From: an uncultured Opitutaceae bacterium
Lineage (GTDB): Bacteria > Verrucomicrobiota > Verrucomicrobiia > Opitutales > Opitutaceae
Direction of reading: 5' to 3'
Assembly: GCA_937128785.1 (NCBI GenBank)
Contig: CAKZMS010000022.1
Location: 1 to 9,204, forward strand
Length of the DNA stretch: 9,204 nucleotides
The notes beneath the pieces were generated by a model. It was not told the origin of the DNA. It made no database searches and saw only the letters and a program-made list of their open reading frames with translations. Of this stretch, positions 1 through 6,144 are shown piece by piece (position 1 is the stretch's first letter; each line of letters opens with the position of its first letter). Both the position numbers and the translations under genes were made by a program.

Positions 1-4
1 CGTT

Positions 5-352
5 TCAGTCGCCATCTCTGTTCCCCTCGTCCCCGCCTGCCTTGGGCGGCATTTCCGTCTGTTTCTGGACTTCTTTCGCGGTGCGCAACATGACGTTGAT
101 CCCCGCGGCGACGCCCAGCAATGTAAAAAGCACCATGAGCCACGGGGTGGTGCCGAACAACCAGTCCAGCCCGTAGCCGATGCCAAAGCCGATCCCGAGA
201 CCGGCCACCATCTCTGTCACCATCCGCCAGGCGATCTGAGCCTGGGAGTAGTGCTCCTCCTGATGGGCCTTGTCCGCTTTTGCGGCGGCCTTGTGCGCGG
301 CCAGCTTCGCTTCCAGCTCTTGTAGCTGTCGCTTCGGATCAGGTTCGCTCAC
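5..352 (-). CDS. atpI: AtpI/AtpZ-family ATP synthase accessory membrane protein
   Basis: The protein is a small inner-membrane accessory of the F1Fo ATP synthase, a family thought to help c-ring assembly or Mg2+ handling. With the GTG start at 352 it has 115 residues: a charged, Ala/Lys/Glu-rich N-terminus that looks helical (about 5-33), a first membrane helix at about 43-63 with the glycine-rich GLGIGFGIGYGLD stretch typical of the family, a second helix at about 69-90, and a hydrophilic tail. An upstream ATG at 460 is in frame, but I prefer the GTG. An AAGGGG Shine-Dalgarno lies about 8 bases before it, family members begin with a similar SEPDP-type sequence, and a promoter-like pair lies just upstream, inside the longer frame. 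The gene reads leftward out of the window, where atpB would be expected; that gene is not visible. Sequence style is alphaproteobacterial (Rhodobacterales-like). Confidence 0.88.
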   Translation of the reverse strand: MSEPDPKRQLQELEAKLAAHKAAAKADKAHQEEHYSQAQIAWRMVTEMVAGLGIGFGIGYGLDWLFGTTPWLMVLFTLLGVAAGINVMLRTAKEVQKQTEMPPKAGGDEGNRDGD

Positions 353-380
353 GCGGTTGGCCCCTTCGGAGTTCGTCGCT

Positions 381-409
381 TTGCTATGCGCAGCAGCGCC
401 ACGAGTCAA
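381..409 (-). promoter_or_regulatory. Putative promoter for atpI
   Basis: Read on the minus strand, a TTGACT -35 box (409-404) is followed after 17 bases by TAGCAA (386-381) as a weak -10 box, matching the consensus at three of six positions. Transcription would start near 374, giving a leader of about 22 bases to the GTG at 352 with the AAGGGG ribosome site inside it. The -35 box is good and the -10 poor, so this is a plausible but unproven promoter. Its place inside the longer frame from 460 argues against that longer start. Confidence 0.4.
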
Positions 410-771
410 CAACCGGTTAGGAACCACCTCTATTGGCGCAACCATTTGGTTTAACTGCATAAAATTAAGACACGCACGAGGCAGGCCATTCCGTCGCAGG
501 CACCGTTAGCGCCAAAACCGGCTATAGGCGTTATTCAACCGATCAGTTGATATTCGCCCAGAGCGCCGAATGCGCACTTTGCCCCTCTGTCATTCACGCA
601 GCCTTCACCGATCTCGGATAGCTGTCGCAAAACCGCCGCGAAAGCAACCAGCGGCAGCCAAACCCTCGCCGGATTCGGCGGTCATGGATGCGTTCATGTA
701 ATCTTAACCATTCAGGGAACGCGAGCCGTGCCTTTGCCTTCGCAACCTTTTGACCGGCCCGCCGTTCATAA
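410..771. other. Intergenic stretch without a supported gene
   Basis: This space between the divergent atpI and the membrane-protein gene holds no convincing gene. Short frames on either strand show no recognisable domain and no good ribosome site. An imperfect palindrome at 536-549 (arms CAAC/GTTG around a central GATC) could be an operator but has one mismatched pair. A TTGACC hexamer at 750-755 could be a -35 box for the rightward gene, with a weak TGACAT at 773-778. If that promoter is real, the gene would have to start at the internal ATG at 802. No tRNA or terminator-like structure was seen. Confidence 0.5.
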
Positions 772-1560
772 ATGACATTGCCCGCCACAAAGAAACCCTC
801 CATGTCCAAGGCCTTCGCAGTCCCCGTCAATTGGCTCTGGCTGTCAGCCAGCATGGTGGCCTGCGCTACGCTCGTCCTGTCACCGCTGCTTTCCAGCGTG
901 GCGTCCGCGCCATCCTCCACAATCTGGTTTCTGATGATCGGTCTATTGTTGATCGTATCGACACATCAACTGGTGCGCGCGGCCGGCGTCAGGCATGGGT
1001 GGTCGGCGGGCCTGGCCTTGGCGGGTGCTCTCGTGGCACTCCCCGCGCTTTCGCTCCGCCCCGAAGCGCTGACAGCGGCGGCCGCCTATCAGGCCGAAGA
1101 CCTGCCTTGGCCCGATCAGCGCCCCACGGGTCACCTCGCCTTGCTCTCCTGCGATGCCGACTGTGTCGACGACGTCGCTCTCTTGTTACATGCCGGAGCT
1201 TATTCCGTTTTCGTTCCTGACAAGGTCCCGACCGATCCGGCCTTGGTTTCCTCCGATCTCGTTGGAAACAGCCTCCGCAGCTGCGGCCCGTCTTGCACGA
1301 CGGAGTTCAGGACTGATCTCAGTCTCAACGACTGGGCTTATTGGTCAGGAGAGCTGCCTACCCCGGGCGACCCACACGTGTCGCATTTGACCCGTCAAGT
1401 CCTGCTGCATCAGACCGAGGGCGAATGGAGTGTGGTCGCGCGCGATACCACCGTGCACCTGCGCAGCGCCGGTCCCTGGCCCACGCGCGCAACCATCGCC
1501 GGGGCGCGCAGCGACCAGACCGGCCCCATGGCGGCTTTCGTCTGGGCGAAGACACCGTGA
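772..1560 (+). CDS. Unrecognised membrane protein with a cysteine-paired exported domain
   Basis: I do not recognise the family. The 262-residue protein has three likely membrane helices (about 22-42, 51-67, 78-95) and then a soluble region of about 165 residues. The loop after helix 2 holds H65, R69, R74 and H75, so it is probably cytoplasmic; this puts the soluble C-terminal region in the periplasm. That region carries two CX3C pairs, C127/C131 and C171/C175, which could form disulfides or bind a metal. A tryptophan/tyrosine-rich patch (about 187-192) precedes a region of alternating hydrophobic residues that looks like beta strands (about 205-232). A second in-frame ATG at 802 is an equally good start and keeps all helices; neither start has a strong ribosome site. 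The ArsR gene follows after 30 bp on the same strand, so the two may be co-transcribed. Confidence 0.72.
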   Translation: MTLPATKKPSMSKAFAVPVNWLWLSASMVACATLVLSPLLSSVASAPSSTIWFLMIGLLLIVSTHQLVRAAGVRHGWSAGLALAGALVALPALSLRPEALTAAAAYQAEDLPWPDQRPTGHLALLSCDADCVDDVALLLHAGAYSVFVPDKVPTDPALVSSDLVGNSLRSCGPSCTTEFRTDLSLNDWAYWSGELPTPGDPHVSHLTRQVLLHQTEGEWSVVARDTTVHLRSAGPWPTRATIAGARSDQTGPMAAFVWAKTP

Positions 1561-1590
1561 CGTGGCGGCCCGGCTCCCCAACAAGGACCT

Positions 1591-1935
1591 ATGTCCGACC
1601 ATCTCGACACCGTCTTTGCCGCGCTTGCGGACCCGACCCGGCGCCGCATCCTGTCGATGCTGCTCGAAGATGACATGGCGGTCACGGATGTGGCCGAGCC
1701 ATTCGAGATGTCTCTCGCGGCGATTTCCAAGCATCTCGTGGTTTTGACCAATGCGGGCCTCATCAGCCAGGAAAAACGCGGTCGCGTAAAATGGTGCAAG
1801 CTGGAGCCCGACGCCCTGCGCGCCGCATCGGTCTGGATGCAGGGCTTCGGTCAGTTCGAACCGGTCAACCTTGACGCTTTCGAGCGGTTTCTCGCCCGGG
1901 AACTATCCGACCCGCCACAGGGCGACGATGCGTAG
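1591..1935 (+). CDS. ArsR/SmtB-type winged-helix transcription regulator
   Basis: This is a 114-residue DNA-binding protein of the ArsR fold. It opens with the family's typical helix containing LADPTRRRILSML (about residues 12-24). The helix-turn-helix follows at about 31-56, with the recognition part AAISKHLVVLTNAGLI, and then the beta wing at about 57-71 (EKRGRVKWCKLEPD). The metal-sensing ELCVC motif of classical ArsR/SmtB members is absent: the equivalent helix reads MAVTDVAEPF, and the only cysteine lies in the wing. It therefore probably does not sense metals through the usual site. Close relatives are often paired with an SRPBCC/AHSA1 gene, but none lies here. An AAGGA ribosome site at 1583-1587 sits 3 bases before the ATG, a tight spacing. 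The gene converges on the EamA exporter. Confidence 0.9.
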   Translation: MSDHLDTVFAALADPTRRRILSMLLEDDMAVTDVAEPFEMSLAAISKHLVVLTNAGLISQEKRGRVKWCKLEPDALRAASVWMQGFGQFEPVNLDAFERFLARELSDPPQGDDA

Positions 1936-1955
1936 GTCGGGGCTGCGCCCCGACC
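1935..1955. terminator. GC-rich hairpin between convergent genes
   Basis: A perfect 9 bp inverted repeat (GGTCGGGGC and GCCCCGACC) with a 3-base loop begins at the last base of the arsR stop codon and ends 3 bases before the exporter's stop. It is symmetric, so it could slow or stop transcription from both sides. There is no T-tract on either side, so it does not fit the classical intrinsic terminator exactly; many GC-rich alphaproteobacteria use such hairpins. Confidence 0.6.
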
Positions 1956-1958
1956 CCC

Positions 1959-2855
1959 TCAGGCAACCGCAATCTTTTCCTCGTCCTTCAGCAACAAAAG
2001 CAGCGACAGGGCCGTCAGCGCCACCCCGGGCAGGATCAAGGCTGGCGGCACACCATGGCCCAGCGCCACTTCCCAAAGGATCACCCAGCTGGGCACGATG
2101 TAGGTGTAGGCCATGACCTTGGCCGAAGGCAGCCGCAATGTCGCGTAACGCAAGCACATGAACGTCACCGAGGTCGCCAGAACCGCAACATAGAGGATCG
2201 TCGTCCAGACGATCCCCGGCAGCGCGGCCCAATCCACCGCCAGCAGCTTTGGCCCCGACAACACCAGCAGGATCACCGCCCCCGCGCTGAGAACGCCGGC
2301 GTTGAAGGCCAAAGCCCCCTCGCCCCGGCTGAGCTTGCGCAGCATGGGCGAATACAGTGCATGTGCAATGCAGCCCCAAAAATAGATCGCCTCGCCGCGT
2401 CCGATCTCGAACCGCACAAGCGCAGACAGGTCCGCGCGGAAAATCACCCATAGGGCGCCCAGCCCGCCGATCACGATGGCGATGGCCATCCGCGGCGTCG
2501 TCACCTGTTTCAGGAGGATATACCCGAAGACCGCCGTCAGCGCCGGATTCAGTGTAAAGACCGCCGCCATGCTGACCGGCTCCGCCGTCTTCAAGCCTTC
2601 GAACATCGTTACGAAATAGAGCGCAAACAGCCCCGCCAGCACGAAATAGCGCCACGGCGCGGAAAAAACGGCGCGGCTGACACCGCCCGTCGCCAGCGCC
2701 ATCGTCCACAACAACACCGCCCCCAGCACGAAACGGACCGCGTTCAGCACCATCGGATCGATGAACGGCGCCGCGAGGCGGCCAAGGGAAAACGACCCCG
2801 CGACAAGCGCGGCGAACAGCATCATTGCCGCATGGCCCCTGAGATGATCGCTCAT
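1959..2855 (-). CDS. EamA/DMT-superfamily transporter
   Basis: This is an inner-membrane metabolite exporter of the drug/metabolite transporter superfamily; the substrate cannot be read from the sequence. From the ATG at 2855 it has 298 residues, the normal family length. It shows about ten hydrophobic helices arranged as two EamA repeats. The first repeat includes the typical NAVRFVLGAVLL helix, and its end carries the EPVSMAAVFTLNPALTAVFGYILLKQ pattern conserved at the repeat end. The second repeat starts near YFWGCIAHALYSP and ends in AYTYIVPSWVILWEVALG. The frame is open 36 codons further upstream, but the ATG at 2855 overlaps the preceding stop as ATGA and has a GGGATGG ribosome site, so it is the clear start. 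The overlap shows translational coupling to a LysR-type regulator whose remains are the 3' end of the chimeric frame. Confidence 0.9.
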   Translation of the reverse strand: MSDHLRGHAAMMLFAALVAGSFSLGRLAAPFIDPMVLNAVRFVLGAVLLWTMALATGGVSRAVFSAPWRYFVLAGLFALYFVTMFEGLKTAEPVSMAAVFTLNPALTAVFGYILLKQVTTPRMAIAIVIGGLGALWVIFRADLSALVRFEIGRGEAIYFWGCIAHALYSPMLRKLSRGEGALAFNAGVLSAGAVILLVLSGPKLLAVDWAALPGIVWTTILYVAVLATSVTFMCLRYATLRLPSAKVMAYTYIVPSWVILWEVALGHGVPPALILPGVALTALSLLLLLKDEEKIAVA

Positions 2856-2986
2856 GCGGTTTCCATCCCTTCGGCGTAGGCTTTGAGATGCTTGACAAAG
2901 GCCTGCACCTTGGCTGTGCGATGCAGGTCCACATGGGTCACCAGCCACAGGGGAGAGATCCAATCCTCCCGCGCCGCCAGCACCTC
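2852..2986 (-). pseudogene. C-terminal remnant of a LysR-type regulator
   Basis: The last ~44 residues of the chimeric frame do not match riboflavin synthase. They match the usual end of LysR-type regulators: a PLWLVTHVDLHRTAKVQAF strand-helix pattern, corresponding to the end of the effector-binding domain in which family members carry LWLVTH followed by a basic helix and then finish with a short tail. The TGA at 2854-2852 overlaps the exporter's ATG by four bases, as expected for an intact native regulator-exporter pair. The N-terminal helix-turn-helix and most of the sensor domain are missing because another sequence begins at about 2985. The right-hand limit is uncertain by roughly 15 bases. 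It is probably a full gene in the source genome, cut here by the junction. Confidence 0.7.
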
Positions 2987-3310
2987 GATGATGCCGATTC
3001 CATCGATATGGCCGGTCACAAAATGCCCGCCCATTTTGCCGTTGAAACGAGCGGCCCGCTCCAGATTTACCAACGCACCTGCATCGATATCCTGGAAAGT
3101 GGTCAGCCGACGGCTCTCGGCCAGCAGGTCAAAACAGACTTTCTCCGCATCACTGGCGACCGCGGTAAGGCAACATCCGTTCACTGCAATGCTGTCGCCA
3201 AGCTCCAGATCATGGAGGGCTTTGGCGGCACCAATTTCCAATCGCCAACTCTCCGCTTCTTCGCGGAAAGCGAGCACGTTGCCGGTTTCTTCGATGATTC
3301 CCGTGAACAT
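2852..3310 (-). CDS. ribE: Riboflavin synthase first barrel fused in frame to a foreign tail
   Basis: Riboflavin synthase (alpha subunit) converts two molecules of 6,7-dimethyl-8-ribityllumazine to riboflavin. The frame starts with the diagnostic MFTGIIEE at the ATG at 3310; a start 36 bases upstream adds only an arginine-rich stretch. Residues 1-108 form the N-terminal lumazine-binding barrel: GDSIAVNGCCLTAV at about 38-51, and NLERAARFNGKMGGHFVTGHIDG at about 82-104. The real enzyme has about 200 residues and two such barrels. Here the second barrel is replaced after GIGIIEV by about 40 residues of LysR character ending at 2852. The product, 152 residues, would lack half of each active site. 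It lies 60 bp downstream of the PDZ gene on the same strand, so the native ribE is probably the third gene of that operon. The fusion is most likely an assembly product, not a real protein. Confidence 0.75.
   Translation of the reverse strand: MFTGIIEETGNVLAFREEAESWRLEIGAAKALHDLELGDSIAVNGCCLTAVASDAEKVCFDLLAESRRLTTFQDIDAGALVNLERAARFNGKMGGHFVTGHIDGIGIIEVLAAREDWISPLWLVTHVDLHRTAKVQAFVKHLKAYAEGMETA
2978..2998. other. Junction between two unrelated genomes
   Basis: Protein similarity switches here within one open frame: riboflavin synthase on the right, LysR C-terminus on the left. Genes to the left look alphaproteobacterial and genes to the right look verrucomicrobial. No insertion sequence, tRNA, integrase or inverted/direct repeat marks the point, so nothing suggests a mobile element. 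The exact base cannot be fixed, because the shared GIIEV/EVLA stretch could belong to either side, which would be the microhomology expected for a false assembly overlap. Confidence 0.7.
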
Positions 3311-3370
3311 GACACCAGTGCACACCGCTCGACGCCGCCGGCGCAACCTCGGAGCGAGGCGAGTTCGACT

Positions 3371-4777
3371 TTAAGCGTCGATTTTCGCGCGCATCACCGC
3401 GGTCTCCCCGCCGCGGCTCACCAGCAGGACCAGTTCAGGTCGGCCACTGGCCTCGGCTTCGTCCAACAACTCCACGGCCTGCGCGTAGGAATCCACCGGC
3501 GTGCCATCGATTTCTTTGACCCAATCGTCGACTCTTACGCCCGCCGTTCCCAAGGGGCTGCTGGGCTTTACGAAATGCACAATCACTCCGGACAATTGAC
3601 TGGGATCTTCCCGCCGAGCCACGACATCAGAGAAAACCGTCTCCCGCACCGTCAGGCCAAAGTCCTCGAAGTAACGTCGCTCCGATTCCTTCGGGGTTTT
3701 CGGTGCGTCCCCCAGCTCGACCGGTAGCTCCAGCTCTAGCTTGTCCCTGAGAATGGTGAAGGTGATCACATCACCCGGCTGCCGCTTGAGGATCTCCCGC
3801 ATGAGATGAGCGGCCACCACTTGATCGGGTTTGAGTCGCGGCAAGGGACGACCATCGATCGCAATGATGATGTCACGGGGCGACAACCCGCCGGTCTCCG
3901 CCGGGCTACCCTGCATGATTTCGGAAATCACCAAGCCCGTGGCTGATCCCAATCCAAGAAATTCGGCCACCTCCGGTGCCACGGGATCGATCCCGTCGAT
4001 GCCAAACCACGGCAAAGGGCGACCAAACGGATTGTCGGGAATACGGCCCACCGCCGAAAGCACCTCAGGAGCGAGGCGGAAACCCGCCGCCTCATCGGGG
4101 TTGAGCAACACCGACATCTCACCGCGCCGGCGCTGAGAATAGATCATCATGCGCTGGCCAAACCCACTCGCGCCCACGCCGACGAATTCGCCTCGGTTGT
4201 TAAAAATGGGACATCCGCGGCCGGCCACGCCCTGCAGGGCGATGCCCGTCAGCTGCGGCAAGCGTTGAATCATGCTCACCTGCGATCGCAGAAAATAGGG
4301 CGCAAAGTCTTCGTCCTTTTGCCGCAGTCCGATGCCCCAAACGGTCTCCGCCATGGCGGGGAGCGCCCCCGGGTCATTCGACACGAAATCGGTAATGGGT
4401 TTGAGATTGTGCCGTCCTTCGGGAGCCACCTTGACGAAGTGCCAAGTCGTGTAGCCGTCCTGTCCGACATATTCGCCGCGAGCGAATTGGGTGGAGGGTT
4501 GGCCCGGACGATAAATTTTGAAATCGGTCAGCTGGTTCGGGGTTGCCCGATCGCTGATCGCTCCTGACTCCAGGATGACCGTGCCTTCATTATCGATTAC
4601 GATGCCGTAGGCCGTGTTCACGGTTCGATCCATCTCATGCTCGATGGTAAACTCGACCGCCACCACCGAAGCCAAACGCTCCTCCAGCATGGCCGGATAA
4701 TCCGGACTCTGCGCCTCAGCGGCGTAACAAGAAATGGCCAAGACGGCCGCGATGCGGGGCAAGAATTTCGAAATCAT
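3371..4777 (-). CDS. Exported HtrA-like protein without catalytic triad, two PDZ domains
   Basis: The 468-residue protein has a signal peptide (about 1-22, probable cut after AEA) and a degenerate trypsin-like domain (about 30-215). Two PDZ domains follow at about 252-352 and 370-465; PDZ1 includes GLVISEIMQGSPAETGGLSPRDIIIAIDG and PDZ2 SPLGTAGVRVDDWVKEIDG. Aligned by eye with the neighbouring active protease, the catalytic His site reads ESGAI (Gly72), the Asp site reads YTTWHF (Thr111), and the GNSGGP serine loop reads AGRGCP (Arg187). All three catalytic residues are therefore replaced, and it should not cleave peptides by the serine mechanism. It may bind substrates or regulate its neighbour; this role is inference. 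Its ATG overlaps the stop of the active htrA as ATGA and it lacks a clear Shine-Dalgarno, so translation is probably coupled. ribE follows 60 bp downstream. Confidence 0.85.
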   Translation of the reverse strand: MISKFLPRIAAVLAISCYAAEAQSPDYPAMLEERLASVVAVEFTIEHEMDRTVNTAYGIVIDNEGTVILESGAISDRATPNQLTDFKIYRPGQPSTQFARGEYVGQDGYTTWHFVKVAPEGRHNLKPITDFVSNDPGALPAMAETVWGIGLRQKDEDFAPYFLRSQVSMIQRLPQLTGIALQGVAGRGCPIFNNRGEFVGVGASGFGQRMMIYSQRRRGEMSVLLNPDEAAGFRLAPEVLSAVGRIPDNPFGRPLPWFGIDGIDPVAPEVAEFLGLGSATGLVISEIMQGSPAETGGLSPRDIIIAIDGRPLPRLKPDQVVAAHLMREILKRQPGDVITFTILRDKLELELPVELGDAPKTPKESERRYFEDFGLTVRETVFSDVVARREDPSQLSGVIVHFVKPSSPLGTAGVRVDDWVKEIDGTPVDSYAQAVELLDEAEASGRPELVLLVSRGGETAVMRAKIDA

Positions 4778-6102
4778 GGTTTCAGGACGTAGAGGGAGAC
4801 ACGGAATTTGCGTCGGGCTTCCACTAAAACTTGCTGCGGTTCATTTTCGTAGGCTTGGGCGATTGCGAGAATATCGGCAATCGAGCTGATCGGCTGGTCA
4901 TTTATCTTGGTGATGACGTCACCCGAGCTGAGTCCCGCCACCGCGGCCGGAAATCCCCTTTGCACTCCGATGACGAGGACGCCCTCCTCGTCCGGAAGCT
5001 GGTTTTCGCGCGCGTAGGGTCGCGACACTTCGCGAATACTGAGTCCCCAGACTTCCACCACGGACTCCTCGCCTACCCGGCTGACCAGTTCTTCGGTGAC
5101 CACGCGGTGGTCTACCGTTGCGTAGGCCCGCTTGATGGTGAGCCGTAACTGCGTGCCGATCGGCTGGGAAGCGATCAGATTTTTAATTGGCGGCAATTGC
5201 TCCGGGAAACGGCCGTCGACGGGCTCCCCGTTGATCGCGAGGAGAATATCGCCACCCCGCAATCCCGCCTCCGCCGCGGGCGAACCGGGGTCCACACTGT
5301 TGATCAGCATGCCGCGATTGAGCTCCAGATCATAAAAGTCCTCCAAATCCCGCAGGGCTCCGGGAACGATCCCCACGTAGCTGCGGGTAATCGCGCCATC
5401 CTCGGCCAGCCCCGCCATCACCCGTTTGGCGATCGTCGAAGGAATGGCGAAACCCAAGTTGTCCGCGCCGGAGTAACCTCGGGAGTTGATGCCCACGATC
5501 CGACCATTCGACGTGACGAGCGGACCACCACTGTTTCCCGGATTGATGGCGGCGTCGGTCTGCAGCCAGGTATTGAATTGTCCGGTTTCGTAGCCCTTCA
5601 CTCCACGTGAATCGGCAAAGAAGCGCCGGGGGTTGGAGATGATTCCCCGCGTCACCGTGCGGGTAAGACCGTGCGGCGTGCCGACCGCGTAAACGGTTTC
5701 ACCCGGATCGAGCCGTTCGGAATCACCGAATTTGGCGACGGCAAACTTGTGCCCTTTGTTGGCCACCTCTTCCGGATCAAGCCGCAGCAAGGCCAGATCC
5801 GTCCAGTGGTCCCAGCCCACGAGCTCGGCACTGACACGCTCCAGATTGGCCAGCGTCACATTGATTTCCACGGCCCGCAGTCCCACCACGTGGGCATTGG
5901 TGAGAATCAATCCGTCTTCCGAGCCAATCACTCCGGAACCCACGCCGCTCTGAAATCGCTTGGCTCCCGCTTCGTAAGCGAATTCCCGTACATCAATCCG
6001 CACCACCGCATCCAAGAGCTGCCGGAAGCCCCGCGAAGTCTCCCCTGAGACCGGGAGCGCAGCGGCCACCACCGCAACAAGCGCTAGTAAGAGTCGCGTC
6101 AT
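4774..6102 (-). CDS. HtrA/DegP-type periplasmic serine protease, two PDZ domains
   Basis: This is an S1C-family trypsin-like protease for protein quality control in the periplasm. From the ATG at 6102 it has 442 residues: a signal peptide (about 1-20, ending ALPVSG), a protease domain (about 25-235), PDZ1 (about 242-335, GMLINSVDPGSPAAEAGLRGGDILLAINGE) and PDZ2 (about 350-440). The triad is complete: His71 in LTNAHVV, Asp102 in HWTDLALL, Ser191 in NPGNSGGP. The frame stays open far upstream, but that part is antisense to leuS and has no export signal; the signal peptide fixes the start at 6102. A start at 6155 would add 18 residues before the signal peptide and is unlikely. It overlaps the inactive paralogue by four bases and diverges from leuS, 42 bp away. 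There is no clear ribosome site. Which of DegP, DegQ or DegS it resembles most cannot be told. Confidence 0.93.
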   Translation of the reverse strand: MTRLLLALVAVVAAALPVSGETSRGFRQLLDAVVRIDVREFAYEAGAKRFQSGVGSGVIGSEDGLILTNAHVVGLRAVEINVTLANLERVSAELVGWDHWTDLALLRLDPEEVANKGHKFAVAKFGDSERLDPGETVYAVGTPHGLTRTVTRGIISNPRRFFADSRGVKGYETGQFNTWLQTDAAINPGNSGGPLVTSNGRIVGINSRGYSGADNLGFAIPSTIAKRVMAGLAEDGAITRSYVGIVPGALRDLEDFYDLELNRGMLINSVDPGSPAAEAGLRGGDILLAINGEPVDGRFPEQLPPIKNLIASQPIGTQLRLTIKRAYATVDHRVVTEELVSRVGEESVVEVWGLSIREVSRPYARENQLPDEEGVLVIGVQRGFPAAVAGLSSGDVITKINDQPISSIADILAIAQAYENEPQQVLVEARRKFRVSLYVLKP

Positions 6103-6144
6103 TGACCGTGGTAGTGAAAGTGTCACAGTGGCCGATTCGTTCCA
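6103..6144. promoter_or_regulatory. Short divergent intergenic region, htrA/leuS
   Basis: Only 42 bp separate the starts of the divergent htrA and leuS genes. A TTGACC hexamer at 6102-6107 could serve as a -35 box for leuS, with nothing better than ACAGTG 17 bases on. No convincing promoter for htrA is visible; it must lie in this gap or inside the 5' end of leuS. Neither gene shows a Shine-Dalgarno here. A small GTGA/TCAC hairpin lies at about 6114-6126. The space is too short for two independent full promoters without overlap. Confidence 0.3.

Noticed and set aside
594..920. A 108-codon minus-strand frame between atpI and the membrane protein
   Set aside because: It overlaps the membrane protein's 5' end on the other strand, has no ribosome site, and its arginine-rich end looks like random GC-rich translation.
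1903..2934. A 343-codon minus-strand frame overlapping the exporter
   Set aside because: It is the exporter's other reading frame; the exporter frame shows ten membrane helices and the EamA pattern, while this one is Gly/Arg-rich noise.
2852..3310. A natural single-barrel riboflavin-binding (lumazine) protein
   Set aside because: Natural lumazine proteins keep two barrels; here the tail clearly resembles the LysR end and its stop overlaps the exporter start as in a native regulator-exporter pair.
3348..3360. Small CCTCG/CGAGG hairpin between the PDZ gene and ribE as a terminator
   Set aside because: A 5 bp stem with no T-tract is too weak, and the genes lie on the same strand with only 60 bp between them, so co-transcription is more likely.
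2888..3727. A 279-codon open frame on the plus strand crossing the junction
   Set aside because: It is antisense to ribE and to the PDZ gene, shows no domain, and exists only because the two halves are joined; its codon pattern mirrors the minus-strand genes.
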